A stretch of 64,000 nt of DNA from Mycolicibacterium hippocampi (GCF_010723735.1 NZ_BLLB01000002.1:1054001-1118000), one strand, 5' to 3'. Shown: positions 9,118-18,767, numbered from the stretch's first letter. Numbers and translations: made by a program. The notes: generated by a model from the sequence alone, not told the origin.

Positions 9118-9816
9118 CTAGGCACGCGAGGCCAGTAGCGAGGACAGCGGCCGGAATGGCTGCAGCCAAGCGCCCTGCTCTGGCAGCGAATCGAGGCCGA
9201 TTCGCGGTAGCGGTTCCCGGAAGACACCGTCGATGTCCTCCAGGTCGACAAACTCCAAGGTATCCGACGCTAACGCCCAACTGGCATGTTCGCGAAATCC
9301 GAGCACCTGGACCGGGATGCCGTCTCTGGCGAGGTCCTCCAGCGGGAGTTTGAAAGCCTGACCGTCGGCCGAGGCCACGATCAAGCCGGCCAGCCCCTCG
9401 CCGCGGCGCAGGGCGATGTGGGCGAGCATGTCGCTGTCGACATCGCTGTCGTCATCGATCTTGGGTTTCGCGAACACCGCGAAGCCCACGTTGCGCAGTG
9501 CCTCCACCCACGGGCGGACGACGTCGGCGCTGCCCGGGGCGATGTTGGTGAAGACGGTGGCCTCGGGCTCGAGCGAGAGGCTGCGTTCGTTGGCGCCGAG
9601 TTGCGCAGACAGGTCGGCGGTTCGGGCCAGCAGCCACCGGCCCAACGCGTCGAACCGGGGCCGGTGCGCCGCGGTCGGGCGGCCCCCGAGGATCGAACCC
9701 AGCCCCATGTCCAGGTTGGGTGCGTCCCACACCAGCAGGACGCGTGCGATCGCAGGGCCGTCGGCTGCGGGGGTGAGGACGTCGGGAACGTCGGGGATGT
9801 TCTCGGTCAGGCTCAT
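9118..9816 (-). CDS. NYN domain protein, Rv0207c-like
   Basis: A 232-residue protein with a NYN/PIN-like fold. ARVLLVWDAPNLDMGLG carries the first conserved Asp and Asn of the NYN nuclease site; KPKIDDDSDVDSDMLAHIALRRG and GLIVASADGQAFKLPLEDLARDG supply the later acidic residues. NYN domains are predicted metal-dependent RNases. The ATG at 9816 overlaps the trmB stop as ATGA, so the two are translationally coupled. The RNA target is unknown. Conservation between trmB and mmpL3 matches Rv0207c. Confidence 0.85.
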   Translation of the reverse strand: MSLTENIPDVPDVLTPAADGPAIARVLLVWDAPNLDMGLGSILGGRPTAAHRPRFDALGRWLLARTADLSAQLGANERSLSLEPEATVFTNIAPGSADVVRPWVEALRNVGFAVFAKPKIDDDSDVDSDMLAHIALRRGEGLAGLIVASADGQAFKLPLEDLARDGIPVQVLGFREHASWALASDTLEFVDLEDIDGVFREPLPRIGLDSLPEQGAWLQPFRPLSSLLASRA

Positions 9817-10595
9817 GTCGCCTTCTCCCAGAGCAGTTCCGCGACGTCGGTGCCGGCCAGCGCCTTGATCTCGTATTTGGTGGCAGGCCGGGCCACCGAG
9901 ATGGGCAGGGTGTCGGCAGCACGATCGGCGCTGATCCGGCGCAACCGGGGCTCGGCGTCCCCGACCTCGGAGATCTGCTCGGCGTACCCGCGGTGGTCGG
10001 TGGCGGCGTGCAGGATTCCTCCGGGCCGCAGTCGGTCGGCGATCAGCGCCATCGTGGCGGGTTGCAGCAGCCGGCGCTTGTGGTGGCGCGCCTTGGGCCA
10101 CGGGTCCGGGAAGAACACCCGCACCCCTGTCAGCGACTGCGGCGCGATCATGTGGGTCAGCACGTCGACCCCGTCGCCGCGGATCAGCCGGATGTTGGTG
10201 ACCGTGGCGCGGTCGATGGCGCTGAGCAGCTGGGCCAGGCCGCGCCGGTAGACCTCGACGGCGATGACGTCCAGGTCCGGTTCGGCCTGCGCCATGGCCA
10301 GGGTCGACGTGCCTGTTCCGCAGCCGATCTCCAGGATCACCGGGGCGTGGCGGCCGAACCACGCCTCGGTGTCGAGTGGTTCCGAGGGTCCGGTCTGGGT
10401 GTCGTCGCGGGCCTGCCGGCCCAGTTCCGGCCACAGCCGGTCCCAGGTTGCCTGCTGCTTGTCCGAGATCGTCGAGCGTCTGGCGCGGAAGCTGGTGACC
10501 CGGCGGGAGAAATGCGGGTTGACCTCCGGTTCGTCAGCCAGCGCACTGGCGACGTCGGGACCCGGCACTTGCATCCGTCCATGGTCGCTCATCAA
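9813..10595 (-). CDS. trmB: tRNA (guanine-N7-)-methyltransferase TrmB
   Basis: A 260-residue SAM-dependent methyltransferase that forms m7G46 in the variable loop of tRNA. The SAM-binding loop is ILEIGCGTGTSTLAMA, the acidic residue after strand 2 is in VIAVEVYRRG, and the catalytic/tRNA-binding signature DPWPKARHHKRRL is intact, as is the C-terminal TKYE motif. About 45 basic residues precede the core (VTSFRARR...), as in actinobacterial TrmB. The gene is first of the trmB-NYN-mmpL3 series and diverges from the dynamin-like pair across 175 bp. Confidence 0.93.
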   Translation of the reverse strand: MMSDHGRMQVPGPDVASALADEPEVNPHFSRRVTSFRARRSTISDKQQATWDRLWPELGRQARDDTQTGPSEPLDTEAWFGRHAPVILEIGCGTGTSTLAMAQAEPDLDVIAVEVYRRGLAQLLSAIDRATVTNIRLIRGDGVDVLTHMIAPQSLTGVRVFFPDPWPKARHHKRRLLQPATMALIADRLRPGGILHAATDHRGYAEQISEVGDAEPRLRRISADRAADTLPISVARPATKYEIKALAGTDVAELLWEKAT

Positions 10596-10770
10596 GGCTG
10601 CACTCCCCGCATCGTGTTACAGATTGATACCCAACAGTTGCCTTCCACTGGTACCTGCGAGTACCCGCTGCGTCCACCTCCGAAGACCCCTTCTGGCCAG
10701 CCGTGTTCATCCCCACACCGGCCACCATCCCCAGCCTGCCCGCTACGGCCGGTTTCGTCCGGTCGGAGGT

Positions 10771-11784
10771 GTGACGATTTTCGGAACGGGCCGAAACGGG
10801 GTTCGGGAGCGGGGGCTGCAGATTTTCGTCGACGTACTGGCCGAATTCGCCGCTCGCGTCCGGGTTCCGGGCGTGACGGCCGTCCAGGAGCGCTGCGGTG
10901 CGCCGCTGGCGGTGGCGGTGCGCGGCCGGGGCGGGGTAGGGCGGGGCGCGGTGGCTGCCGCGCTCGCCGATTCCGGTGTGACGATAGCCACTGACACTGT
11001 GGGCGCCGACGTCCAGGTGCTCGTGATCGCCGAGGCGCTCAAACCCGAGGACCGATCCGCCGCAGCAGTCCCGACCCCGACGCTGGTGGTGCTCAACAAG
11101 GCGGACCTGACGGGCGCCGGCAGGCCCCTCGACGCCGCCGAGCGGATCGCGGCGCAGGTGGCTGCGACGGTGGGGCTGACCGTCGTCCCCATGATCGCCC
11201 ACCTCGCCTCGGTCGAGCTCGACGACGACGACGTCGCGGCGCTGCGCACACTTGTCACCCACCCCGCCGACATGACGTCGACCGACGCGTTCGTGCAGTC
11301 GCAGCACCCGCTGCCCGCGACGGTGCGCCGGCAACTGCTGGCCAGGCTGGACCGGTTCGGCCTGGCTCACGCCGTACTGGCCCTCGCCGACGGCGCCAGC
11401 ACCGCGACGGTCACCCGGCAGCTGCGCGCGCTCAGCCAGGTGGACCGGGTGGTCGAGCATCTGGACGGGTTGGCGGCGCCGATCCGCTACCGCAGGGTGT
11501 GTGCCGCGGTGCACGAACTGCAGCTGCTCGCCGCGCGATCCGGTGACCGCCGGCTCGAGGTGTTCCTGACCTCAGACGAGATCGTCATCGCGGTGATGGC
11601 GGCCGCGGTCGAGGTGGTGCAGGCCTGCGGGGCCGCCGTGGACCGGGGTCACGACGCGGACGCGCACATGCGTCGCGCGCGGCACTGGCGGCGCTACAGC
11701 CGGGGTCCTGTCGACCTGCTGCACCAGCGGTGTGCGGCGGACATCGCCCGCGGTTCGCTGCGACTACTCGGGCAGACGCGGTGA
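10771..11784 (+). CDS. Degenerate dynamin-like GTPase, first of a pair (Rv0209-like)
   Basis: About 337 residues from the GTG at 10771; the start is uncertain because GGAGGT abuts it with no spacer, and GTG 10873 is an alternative. The N-terminal G-domain has PLAVAVRGRGGVGRGAV in the place of the P-loop, where the usual Lys-Ser/Thr is replaced by Arg-Gly. The guanine-specificity motif NKAD (about residues 109-112, VVLNKADLTG) is intact. The rest is helical and Arg-rich. The stop overlaps the GTG start of the next gene. Paired dynamin-like genes are common in actinobacteria (IniA/IniC, DynA/DynB), which supports this reading. The function in M. tuberculosis (Rv0209) is unknown to me. Confidence 0.7.
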   Translation: MTIFGTGRNGVRERGLQIFVDVLAEFAARVRVPGVTAVQERCGAPLAVAVRGRGGVGRGAVAAALADSGVTIATDTVGADVQVLVIAEALKPEDRSAAAVPTPTLVVLNKADLTGAGRPLDAAERIAAQVAATVGLTVVPMIAHLASVELDDDDVAALRTLVTHPADMTSTDAFVQSQHPLPATVRRQLLARLDRFGLAHAVLALADGASTATVTRQLRALSQVDRVVEHLDGLAAPIRYRRVCAAVHELQLLAARSGDRRLEVFLTSDEIVIAVMAAAVEVVQACGAAVDRGHDADAHMRRARHWRRYSRGPVDLLHQRCAADIARGSLRLLGQTR

Positions 11785-13124
11785 ACGACGCGGCCGATCC
11801 TGCCGAACCGCCCGGGGTGTGCCGTCGCGACGTCGTGTTGGTCATCGGGCCGCCGCGGGCCGGGGTCACCAGCCTGGTGCAGGCGTTGCGACACCGGATG
11901 CCCGGGCACAGCTTCGCGGAGGACCACGAGATCGGCACCGAGGCCGCACCGACGGCGGTGCTGTTGGTGGTGTCGGCAGTCGCCCCGCTCACGGAATCGG
12001 ATTGTGCGCTGGCCGATCTCGCGACCGCCGTTACCGATGTGGTGATCGCGGTGGTCACCAAGGTCGACGACCACCGCAACTGGCGAGGGGTTCTGGAAGC
12101 CGACCGCGAAAGGCTCGGCGCGGGCGTGCCCCGGCTTCGGGACATCCCGTGGACAGGTGCCGCAGCCGCGCCGCGGTTGGGGGAACCGTACGTCGACGGC
12201 GTCGTCGAACTACTGGAACGGCAGCTCTGCCACCCCCGGTTGGCGAGCCGGAACAGCCTGCGTGCCTGGGAGTCCCGGCTGTGCGCCGAGCTGTCCAAGC
12301 GGGACGCGCTTCACCGAAGTCGCGAAGAACTGGTGCGGCAACGTAACCGGTCCCGATCCGATGGGGTGGTCGAACTTCGCAGCCGGATCCAGCAGACCCG
12401 GGTGGCGCTGTTGCACACCGCGCGCCAACGCTGCATGTCGACGCGAACCGAACTGCTCCGCCTGGCCGCCACCACCACCGGCCGGGGCAGCGACGACTTC
12501 GTCGGCTGCGCCCGGCGGCGGTGCGGCGACGTGGTCGCCGAGGTCGACGAGCAGATCGGCGCGCGGATCTCGGCGTTGGCGTCCGAACTGGGCCTGACAA
12601 CGCCGGCACGGCGGATGCTGCTCGCGCCGGTGGCAGCGGCCGCCGAACCGCCGGTGCGGGCGCGGCGGCTGGAAACGCAGCTGATGGTGGTCCTCGGCGC
12701 GGGGTTCGGACTCGGCGTGGCGCTGGTGGTGTCCCGGCTGTTCGCCGGATTTGCGTCGGGGCCGTCGGTCGCGGGCGCGGCCGCCGCGTTCGGGCTGGCC
12801 GTCACGGTATGGGTGGTGCGAGTGCGGGGTCTGCTGCACGACCGGGCGGTTTTCGACCGGTGGACCGATGAGGTGGTCACCACGTGCCGGCACGCGCTCG
12901 AGGAGCGGGTGGTCGTCACGCTCCTGGCCGCCGAAGCCGGGCTGGTATCGGCGCACCTGGCCCGCATCGACGGCGAGAACTCGGCGACCTGTGCGCGCAT
13001 CGCCGAGATCGATGCCGAACTCCGGGAGCGCCGGCGCGCAGAGTCGTTGCAGCAGCAGTTGGAGGCCGTTCGGACCGCGTTGGCGACGGCCAAATCGAGC
13101 GAAACTCTGGTTACCGGTCGGTAG
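11781..13124 (+). CDS. Degenerate dynamin-like GTPase with membrane hairpin (Rv0210-like)
   Basis: A 447-residue protein starting at GTG 11781, overlapping the upstream stop (GTGA). Residues 18-31 read VVLVIGPPRAGVTS, a P-loop in which the essential Lys is Val29. TKVD (93-96) is a normal G4 motif. A long helical region follows, then two adjacent hydrophobic helices at about 301-321 and 328-350 and a C-terminal coiled coil rich in Glu/Arg (ARIAEIDAELRERRRAE). GTPase domain, helical trunk, transmembrane hairpin and returning helix is the layout of bacterial dynamin-like proteins. Loss of the P-loop Lys argues for weak or no GTP hydrolysis, perhaps as a partner of the preceding gene. Confidence 0.7.
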   Translation: MNDAADPAEPPGVCRRDVVLVIGPPRAGVTSLVQALRHRMPGHSFAEDHEIGTEAAPTAVLLVVSAVAPLTESDCALADLATAVTDVVIAVVTKVDDHRNWRGVLEADRERLGAGVPRLRDIPWTGAAAAPRLGEPYVDGVVELLERQLCHPRLASRNSLRAWESRLCAELSKRDALHRSREELVRQRNRSRSDGVVELRSRIQQTRVALLHTARQRCMSTRTELLRLAATTTGRGSDDFVGCARRRCGDVVAEVDEQIGARISALASELGLTTPARRMLLAPVAAAAEPPVRARRLETQLMVVLGAGFGLGVALVVSRLFAGFASGPSVAGAAAAFGLAVTVWVVRVRGLLHDRAVFDRWTDEVVTTCRHALEERVVVTLLAAEAGLVSAHLARIDGENSATCARIAEIDAELRERRRAESLQQQLEAVRTALATAKSSETLVTGR

Positions 13125-13317
13125 ACCACCGGGTGACAGGCATCTGAATCGTTCCTGTGAGTGATCGGACATACTCCTGAATGACCACGGGTATGCGCAC
13201 CACGTTAACCTCAGTACATAAGGGAACGGCCGCAGCAATCGGTTCGAGCCTTTGGTTCAGAGTCGGGCGCCTGCGTCCTGGCAGAGACCTCGCGCAGAAG
13301 ATGCAGGAGACAACAGG

Positions 13318-15147
13318 ATGACCGCAGCGACAATTCCAGGACTGGATTCCGCACCCACCAAGCACGAGGGGCTTCTGGCCTGGGTCCGCGAGATCGCCGA
13401 ACTCACCCAGCCCGAGCGCGTTGCGTTCGCCGACGGCTCGGCCGAGGAGTACGACCGGCTGGCCGCACAGTTGGTCGAGGCGGGCACCTTCCAGAAGCTC
13501 AACCCGGAAAAGCAGCCGAACTCCTACCTCGCACTCTCGGACCCGTCCGATGTCGCGCGCGTCGAATCCCGCACCTTCATCTGTTCCGAGCGTGAGGTCG
13601 ACGCGGGTCCGACCAACAACTGGATGGACCCCGCCGAGATGCGCGGCCTCATGACCGATCTGTACCGCGGCTGCATGCGTGGCCGCACCATGTGGGTCGT
13701 CCCGTTCTGCATGGGCCCCCTGGAGGCCGAAGACCCCAAGCTGGGCGTCGAGATCACCGACTCGGAGTACGTCGTCGTCTCGATGCGCACCATGACCCGG
13801 ATGGGGCAGGCGGCGCTCGACAAGCTCGGTGATGACGGGTTCTTCGTCAAGGCGCTGCATTCCGTCGGTGCGCCGCTCGAGCCGGGCCAGAAGGACGTGC
13901 CGTGGCCGTGCAACGACACGAAGTACATCACCCACTTCCCGGAGACCCGCGAGATCTGGAGCTACGGCTCCGGCTACGGCGGCAACGCGCTGCTGGGCAA
14001 GAAGTGCTACTCGCTGCGCATCGCGTCGGCCATGGCGCGCGACGAGGGCTGGCTCGCCGAGCACATGCTGATCCTCAAGCTGATCTCCCCGGAGAACAAG
14101 GCGTACTACATCGCGGCGGCGTTCCCTTCGGCCTGCGGCAAGACCAACCTGGCGATGCTGCAGCCCACCATCCCGGGCTGGCGCGCCGAAACCGTGGGCG
14201 ACGACATCGCGTGGATGCGGTTCGGCAAGGACGGCCGGCTGTATGCCACCAACCCCGAGTTCGGTTTCTTCGGCGTCGCGCCGGGAACGAACTGGGACTC
14301 CAACCCCAACGCCATGAAGACCATCGCGGGCGGCAACACCGTGTTCACCAACGTCGCCAAGACCGACGACGGTGACGTGTGGTGGGAGGGGCTGGAGGGC
14401 GAGCCCGACCACCTGATCGACTGGAAGGGCAACGACTGGATCCTGCGTGAGACGGAAACCAAAGCAGCGCATCCGAACTCGCGCTACTGCACCCCGATCT
14501 CGCAGTGCCCGACCCTGGCCCCGGAGTGGGACGACCCGCAGGGCGTGCCGATCTCGGCGATCCTTTTCGGCGGGCGACGCAAGACCACCGTCCCGCTGAT
14601 CACCCAGGCCCGCGACTGGCAGCACGGCGTGTTCATCGGTGCCACCCTCGGCTCTGAACAGACCGCAGCCGCCGAGGGCAAGGTCGGTACCGTGCGCCGC
14701 GACCCGATGGCGATGCTGCCGTTCATGGGCTACAACGTGGGCGACTACATGCAGCACTGGATCGACATCGGCAAGAACTCCGACGAGTCAAAAATGCCCG
14801 CCGTGTTCTTCGTCAACTGGTTCCGCCGCGGCGCCGACGGTCGTTTCCTGTGGCCGGGTTTCGGTGAGAACAGCCGGGTGCTCAAGTGGGCCATCGAGCG
14901 CATCGAGCATAAGGCCGACGGCAAGACCACACCGATCGGCATCGTGCCGACGGCCGCCGACATGGACCTCGAGGGGCTCGACGTGAAGGCCGAAGACGTC
15001 GACGAGGCGCTGGCGGTCAACGCCGAGGAATGGCGCCAGGAACTCCCGCTGATCGAGGAGTGGTTCGAGTTCGTCGGCGAGAAGCTGCCGACCGGTATCA
15101 AGGACGAGTTCGACGCCCTCAAGCACCGGCTCGCCGAAGAGGCCTGA
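13318..15147 (+). CDS. pckA: Phosphoenolpyruvate carboxykinase (GTP)
   Basis: A 609-residue cytosolic enzyme converting oxaloacetate and GTP to phosphoenolpyruvate, CO2 and GDP, the first step of gluconeogenesis. It is needed for growth of mycobacteria on fatty acids or sterols. The GTP-class signature FPSACGKTN (residues 269-277, including the reactive Cys273 and P-loop Lys275-Thr276) is intact, as are the metal-site region GDDIAWM and the guanine-binding FFVNWFRR segment. The ATG at 13318 is preceded by AGGAGA with a 7-bp spacer. The 193-bp upstream region contains no clear operator. Length and sequence match Rv0211. Confidence 0.97.
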   Translation: MTAATIPGLDSAPTKHEGLLAWVREIAELTQPERVAFADGSAEEYDRLAAQLVEAGTFQKLNPEKQPNSYLALSDPSDVARVESRTFICSEREVDAGPTNNWMDPAEMRGLMTDLYRGCMRGRTMWVVPFCMGPLEAEDPKLGVEITDSEYVVVSMRTMTRMGQAALDKLGDDGFFVKALHSVGAPLEPGQKDVPWPCNDTKYITHFPETREIWSYGSGYGGNALLGKKCYSLRIASAMARDEGWLAEHMLILKLISPENKAYYIAAAFPSACGKTNLAMLQPTIPGWRAETVGDDIAWMRFGKDGRLYATNPEFGFFGVAPGTNWDSNPNAMKTIAGGNTVFTNVAKTDDGDVWWEGLEGEPDHLIDWKGNDWILRETETKAAHPNSRYCTPISQCPTLAPEWDDPQGVPISAILFGGRRKTTVPLITQARDWQHGVFIGATLGSEQTAAAEGKVGTVRRDPMAMLPFMGYNVGDYMQHWIDIGKNSDESKMPAVFFVNWFRRGADGRFLWPGFGENSRVLKWAIERIEHKADGKTTPIGIVPTAADMDLEGLDVKAEDVDEALAVNAEEWRQELPLIEEWFEFVGEKLPTGIKDEFDALKHRLAEEA

Positions 15148-15245
15148 CCGCCGCTCCGCTCGCCACGCACCTCCACTCTTCACATGTCTCGTTTCGCGAC
15201 CTCGCACGCGGGGCACTGCAACCACCACACGCACGGCTGACCGCA

Positions 15246-15896
15246 TCAGGGTTTGGAATCCTGCGCACGTGGCTCATCCGACGGCTCGTCCCGACGGCTG
15301 CCCTTCCCGAAGTTCGTTGCCAGCGGTAGAAACACGTCGTCGACGATCTCGCGGATGGTTTGCTGCGACGCCGCAGCCATCGTCATCAGCAGTTCGTGCC
15401 GCAACAGGTCGGCCGGCAGCGCGACGATGCGGGCTGGTGGCATGGTCGCGAGGTCGCCGCGGGTGACGGCGCGCTGGACGATCGTCTCCATGGAGCTCGG
15501 TCCGTCGGGGACGAACAGGGCGCGAAGTTGGTGCGGTGAGCCGCCCGCTTCGTCGAAATATGCGCCGAGTCGCGCGGCGATGAGGCCGATGGTCCGGGAT
15601 CGCCGCTCGTTGAACTCGGTCAAGATCGCCAGCACGTCACCGCGCAAGGTCCCGGTGTCGGGGATCGGGATCATGTCGATCTCGCCGCGGCGGCGGATCA
15701 CCGCTTCGAGGAGGTCCAACCGTGATGGCCAGCGCCGGTACAGCACAGAGCGGGCCGATGCTGACCGCGCGGCGACCGCATCGATGGTGAAGCCTTCGTA
15801 GCCGGCCTCGATGAGTTGATCCCAACCTGCGTCGAGGATCGCGGACTCCAGCGCGGCACCACGACGCCGCTGCCCTTCCCAACCTTTAGAGGACAC
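15246..15896 (-). CDS. TetR family transcriptional regulator
   Basis: A 216-residue repressor-type protein starting at GTG 15896. The N-terminal helix-turn-helix spans about residues 13-60 (AILDAGWDQLIEAGYEGFTIDAVAARSASARSVLYRRW, given here only to mark its ends), and the ligand-binding half follows with a TetR_C-like pattern. No ribosome binding site is visible, so the transcript may be leaderless. It diverges from the FAD monooxygenase and MFS exporter genes and probably represses them and itself through the repeated motif in the shared 139-bp gap. The inducer would be a small hydrophobic compound, by analogy with similar cassettes. Confidence 0.85.
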   Translation of the reverse strand: MSSKGWEGQRRRGAALESAILDAGWDQLIEAGYEGFTIDAVAARSASARSVLYRRWPSRLDLLEAVIRRRGEIDMIPIPDTGTLRGDVLAILTEFNERRSRTIGLIAARLGAYFDEAGGSPHQLRALFVPDGPSSMETIVQRAVTRGDLATMPPARIVALPADLLRHELLMTMAAASQQTIREIVDDVFLPLATNFGKGSRRDEPSDEPRAQDSKP

Positions 15897-15953
15897 TTGC
15901 GTAGCTTATCGCACCCGGCTACGGTCACTATAAGCAACGGTTGTGTAGCTAAT
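15897..15953. promoter_or_regulatory. Repeated motif between divergent tetR and monooxygenase genes (candidate operators)
   Basis: TTGCGTAGCTTAT (15897-15909) and TTGTGTAGCTAAT (15941-15953) are direct repeats with starts 44 bp apart. The first touches the tetR start codon. GCTTAT (15904-15909) is also inverted as ATAAGC between the repeats. This is the expected place for autoregulatory TetR binding, but the binding is inferred. Confidence 0.4.
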
Positions 15954-16035
15954 TGACGGCCTTACGCGCCTGCGGGCTCAGCGCTGAGTGGACATGGGCG
16001 GCAAATTCATCGTGCTCAACGAATCGGAGGATCCA

Positions 16036-17277
16036 ATGACAGCTCGCCGCGCCTTGATCTCGGGTGCAAGCATCGCCGGACCGGTGCTCGCCTTCTGGCT
16101 GTCGGAGGCCGGTTGGGACGTCACCGTCGTCGAGCGCGCCGAGCGCCTACGCACCAGTGGATACCCCGTCGACGTCCGCGGCACGGCAATCGATGTCGTC
16201 CGTCGGATGGGCCTCTCCGACCAGATCTCGGCGGAGCGCTACCGACACGTTCCTGTGGATCTGCTCGCTCCACGCGGACGTCGACTGTGCACGCTGGACT
16301 TCGGCAACCTGCTGAGCTCCTCGGGCAGCGAAGACGTGGAACTCACTCGCGGCGCGCTCAGCGAAATCCTTTACCGGGCAAGCGCCCATCGGGTTGGCTA
16401 CGTCTTCGGCGATTCGATCACCAGCGTGACGCAGACGGACGCAGGCGTCGACGTCACCTTCAACCGTCGCCGATCCCAGACGTTCGACGTGGTGATCGGC
16501 GCCGATGGCATCCACTCCAACGTCCGCAAACTGGCCTTCGGCGAGGAGGACCGGTTCGTCCGCCACCTGGGTCCGTACGTGGCGGTCTGGGAATTGCCGA
16601 CCAACATGTTCGCGCCAGGAACCGGCTTCCTCTACTCGCAGCCGGGGCGCACCGCCGCAATCGAACGTCCGCCCGACGGCGCTGCGGCCCGGGCGTTCCT
16701 GACCTTCGTCCACCCGGCGCCGGGCTCGGTGAATCGACACGCTACCGACCAGATCGCAACAGTGTTTCGCGAGGCCTTCGCCGAGGACCACTGGCGCACC
16801 AACGAGGTCATCGACACCCTGCCCGACGCCGATGACGTGTACTTCGACACCGTCAGCCAGGTCCGCATGGATTGCTGGAGTTCCGGCCGCATCGCACTCG
16901 TCGGCGATGCCGCCTACGCGCCGGCGTTCCTGTCAGGCCAGGGCACCAGCATCGCGATCGCCGGCGCCTATGTACTGGCGAGTGAGCTGGTCCGCCATGA
17001 TCGACCGGAGCCGGCCTTCGCCGCCTACGAGCGCAGACTGCGCGGCTACGTGGACACGAATCAGAACTTGGCACTGCGTACCGACTCCACCGTGATCGCA
17101 CGCACCAGCGGACAACTGCTGCGCCGCAACATCAAGTTGTGTTGCGTGCCATGGCTGCAGCGGGTCGGGCTCGTCCATCTGCTGCAGGCCGGGCTCCGAA
17201 CCGCCGCCACCGACCTTTCGCTGTCGAACCAGGATCTTCAGCGCTCCACGAATTGCGCTGGAAGTAGAGCAAATTGA
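16036..17277 (+). CDS. FAD-dependent aromatic-type monooxygenase (PHBH fold)
   Basis: A 413-residue flavoprotein monooxygenase of the p-hydroxybenzoate hydroxylase/TetX superfamily. The FAD dinucleotide-binding loop is SGASIAGP (G10-x-S-x-A-G15), the DG motif is VVIGADGIHSNVRK, and the GD motif that holds the FAD ribityl chain is GDAAYAPAFLSGQGTS. ATG 16036 follows CGGAGG with a 5-bp spacer. Its stop overlaps the exporter start as TTGA. With a divergent TetR and a drug-type exporter, it probably detoxifies or modifies an aromatic compound that is then pumped out. Substrate unknown. Confidence 0.85.
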   Translation: MTARRALISGASIAGPVLAFWLSEAGWDVTVVERAERLRTSGYPVDVRGTAIDVVRRMGLSDQISAERYRHVPVDLLAPRGRRLCTLDFGNLLSSSGSEDVELTRGALSEILYRASAHRVGYVFGDSITSVTQTDAGVDVTFNRRRSQTFDVVIGADGIHSNVRKLAFGEEDRFVRHLGPYVAVWELPTNMFAPGTGFLYSQPGRTAAIERPPDGAAARAFLTFVHPAPGSVNRHATDQIATVFREAFAEDHWRTNEVIDTLPDADDVYFDTVSQVRMDCWSSGRIALVGDAAYAPAFLSGQGTSIAIAGAYVLASELVRHDRPEPAFAAYERRLRGYVDTNQNLALRTDSTVIARTSGQLLRRNIKLCCVPWLQRVGLVHLLQAGLRTAATDLSLSNQDLQRSTNCAGSRAN

Positions 17278-18767
17278 CAGTCACGCTGGAAGACTCGGTC
17301 CCCGGCCCCCGAGAGCACCGCTGGAGTAAGCGGCTCATCCTCTGGGCGGCCGTTCTCACGCTCGCCAACGTCCTGGCCGATGTGGTCATCGGCTCGCCGA
17401 TGATGGTCCTGCCCCAATTGATGGAGCACTTCGACACCGATCAGGCCGCGTGGCTGAATGCAAGCGCTATGTTGGCAGGGGCCATCTGGTCGCCGCTGCT
17501 TGCGAAGAGTTCCGACATCTTCGGCAAGCGCCGGATACTCATCGCCACGCTGCTCCTCGCATGCGCAGGAGCGCTGGTCTGCCTCGCCGCCCCCAACCTC
17601 TGGATCTTCCTGGCGGGGCGTTTCCTCCAAGGCGCCGCCTTCGCCGCGATCTTCCTCACGGTGGCCCTCACACGCCAGATCTGCAGCCCGCGAGTAGCGA
17701 TGACCCTCGTCGGGCTGCTGACGTCCGGCTCATCGATCGTCGGAATCATCGAGCCGTTCCTGATGAAGCCGATCATCGACGTGTTCGGCTACCGGAGTGT
17801 ATTCATCACGGCGGCGCTGCTCGCCGCAGCGGCCGCGCTCTGCGTGCGGTTTTTCATCCCAGAGTCGCCGATCCGCAGCGCCGGCCGGATCGACGTGGGC
17901 GGCGCACTGCTGCTGGGCGGCGGTCTCGGCGCCGTGCTCGCCTACGTCAGCCTCGGAAGAGGCCTCGGATGGCTGTCCGGGGGCTTGATCGCGCTGCTGG
18001 CGTTCGGCGTAGCCGCGTTGGCAGGGTGGGCGTTACGCACGCTGCGGGTCGACGAACCCATCATCGACATCCGTGCGCTCACCCGCCCGATCCTGCTGAC
18101 CCTGCTGGCCCTGGCACTGGCGGCCGGCGCGTTCCGAAGCATGCTGCAACTGACGGGCATCATCTCCCAGGTTCCGCCGGACCTGGGGCTCGGCTACGGT
18201 CTGGGCAACGGAGAGGCGGTCGCACTGCTGCTCGCCACGCCCAATGCCGGCATCGTCGTCGGAGGCGTGTGCGCCGGATGGATCGCAGGGCGAACCGGTC
18301 CCGAACTGCCCTTGCTCGGCGGTATCGCTGTCGGGATCGTGGCCACGTTCGCGATGCTGGCGGGTGTATCAGTGCTCCCGCTGGCGATTGCCTGCGGCGC
18401 CATGCTCGGCGTGGCCGCCGGGGCGATCGGTGCCTCCGGCTACAACCTGGCGACCAGTCTCGCGCGGCCCGAACGGCAGGGCACGATCGCCGGCCTGGTG
18501 TCGATCGTCCTCGCGCTCGGCTCCGTCGTCGTCAATGTCGCCGGAGGTGAAGTGCTCAAGGCCAACCAAGTCGCCGGCACGTTCACGGACGGGGCCCCGG
18601 TGAGCACGGCGGCCGGCGTCCACCTCTACGTCCTCTTCGTCGGGGTGCTCTTCGTCCTCGCCGCGGTGCCCGCGATCATGTTGGCGCGCAATCGGCCTGC
18701 CGCGCCGGCCGCGCCGGGAACGCCGCAGCATCCGGATTTCACCGACGGTCAGCCGGTATCCCGGTAG
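17274..18767 (+). CDS. MFS exporter, DHA2-like (14 TM)
   Basis: A 497-residue major facilitator of the drug:H+ antiporter type with about 14 hydrophobic helices. Motif A is recognisable after helix 2 (LLAKSSDIFGKRRIL), and the arginine-containing GRFLQGAAFAAIF of helix 4 and the GGVCAGWIAGRTGPELPLLGG repeat in the second half fit the family. Translation starts at TTG 17274, inside the stop of the monooxygenase gene (TTGA), so expression is coupled. Downstream the sequence is gene debris. Likely role: export of the monooxygenase substrate or product. Confidence 0.85.
   Translation: MTVTLEDSVPGPREHRWSKRLILWAAVLTLANVLADVVIGSPMMVLPQLMEHFDTDQAAWLNASAMLAGAIWSPLLAKSSDIFGKRRILIATLLLACAGALVCLAAPNLWIFLAGRFLQGAAFAAIFLTVALTRQICSPRVAMTLVGLLTSGSSIVGIIEPFLMKPIIDVFGYRSVFITAALLAAAAALCVRFFIPESPIRSAGRIDVGGALLLGGGLGAVLAYVSLGRGLGWLSGGLIALLAFGVAALAGWALRTLRVDEPIIDIRALTRPILLTLLALALAAGAFRSMLQLTGIISQVPPDLGLGYGLGNGEAVALLLATPNAGIVVGGVCAGWIAGRTGPELPLLGGIAVGIVATFAMLAGVSVLPLAIACGAMLGVAAGAIGASGYNLATSLARPERQGTIAGLVSIVLALGSVVVNVAGGEVLKANQVAGTFTDGAPVSTAAGVHLYVLFVGVLFVLAAVPAIMLARNRPAAPAAPGTPQHPDFTDGQPVSR

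Noticed and set aside
6408..9353. A 981-codon open frame antisense to mmpL3
   Set aside because: Its product is rich in Arg, His, Asp and Gln with no recognisable domain, as expected for a mirror frame of a high-G+C gene; mmpL3 on the other strand has full family motifs.
13156..13171. CRP-like sequence upstream of pckA (TGTGA-GTGATC-GGACA)
   Set aside because: Only eight of ten fixed positions match and the right arm is poor, so it was not listed as a site.
13111..14757. A 548-codon open frame antisense to pckA
   Set aside because: Mirror frame of a highly conserved enzyme gene; composition is not protein-like.
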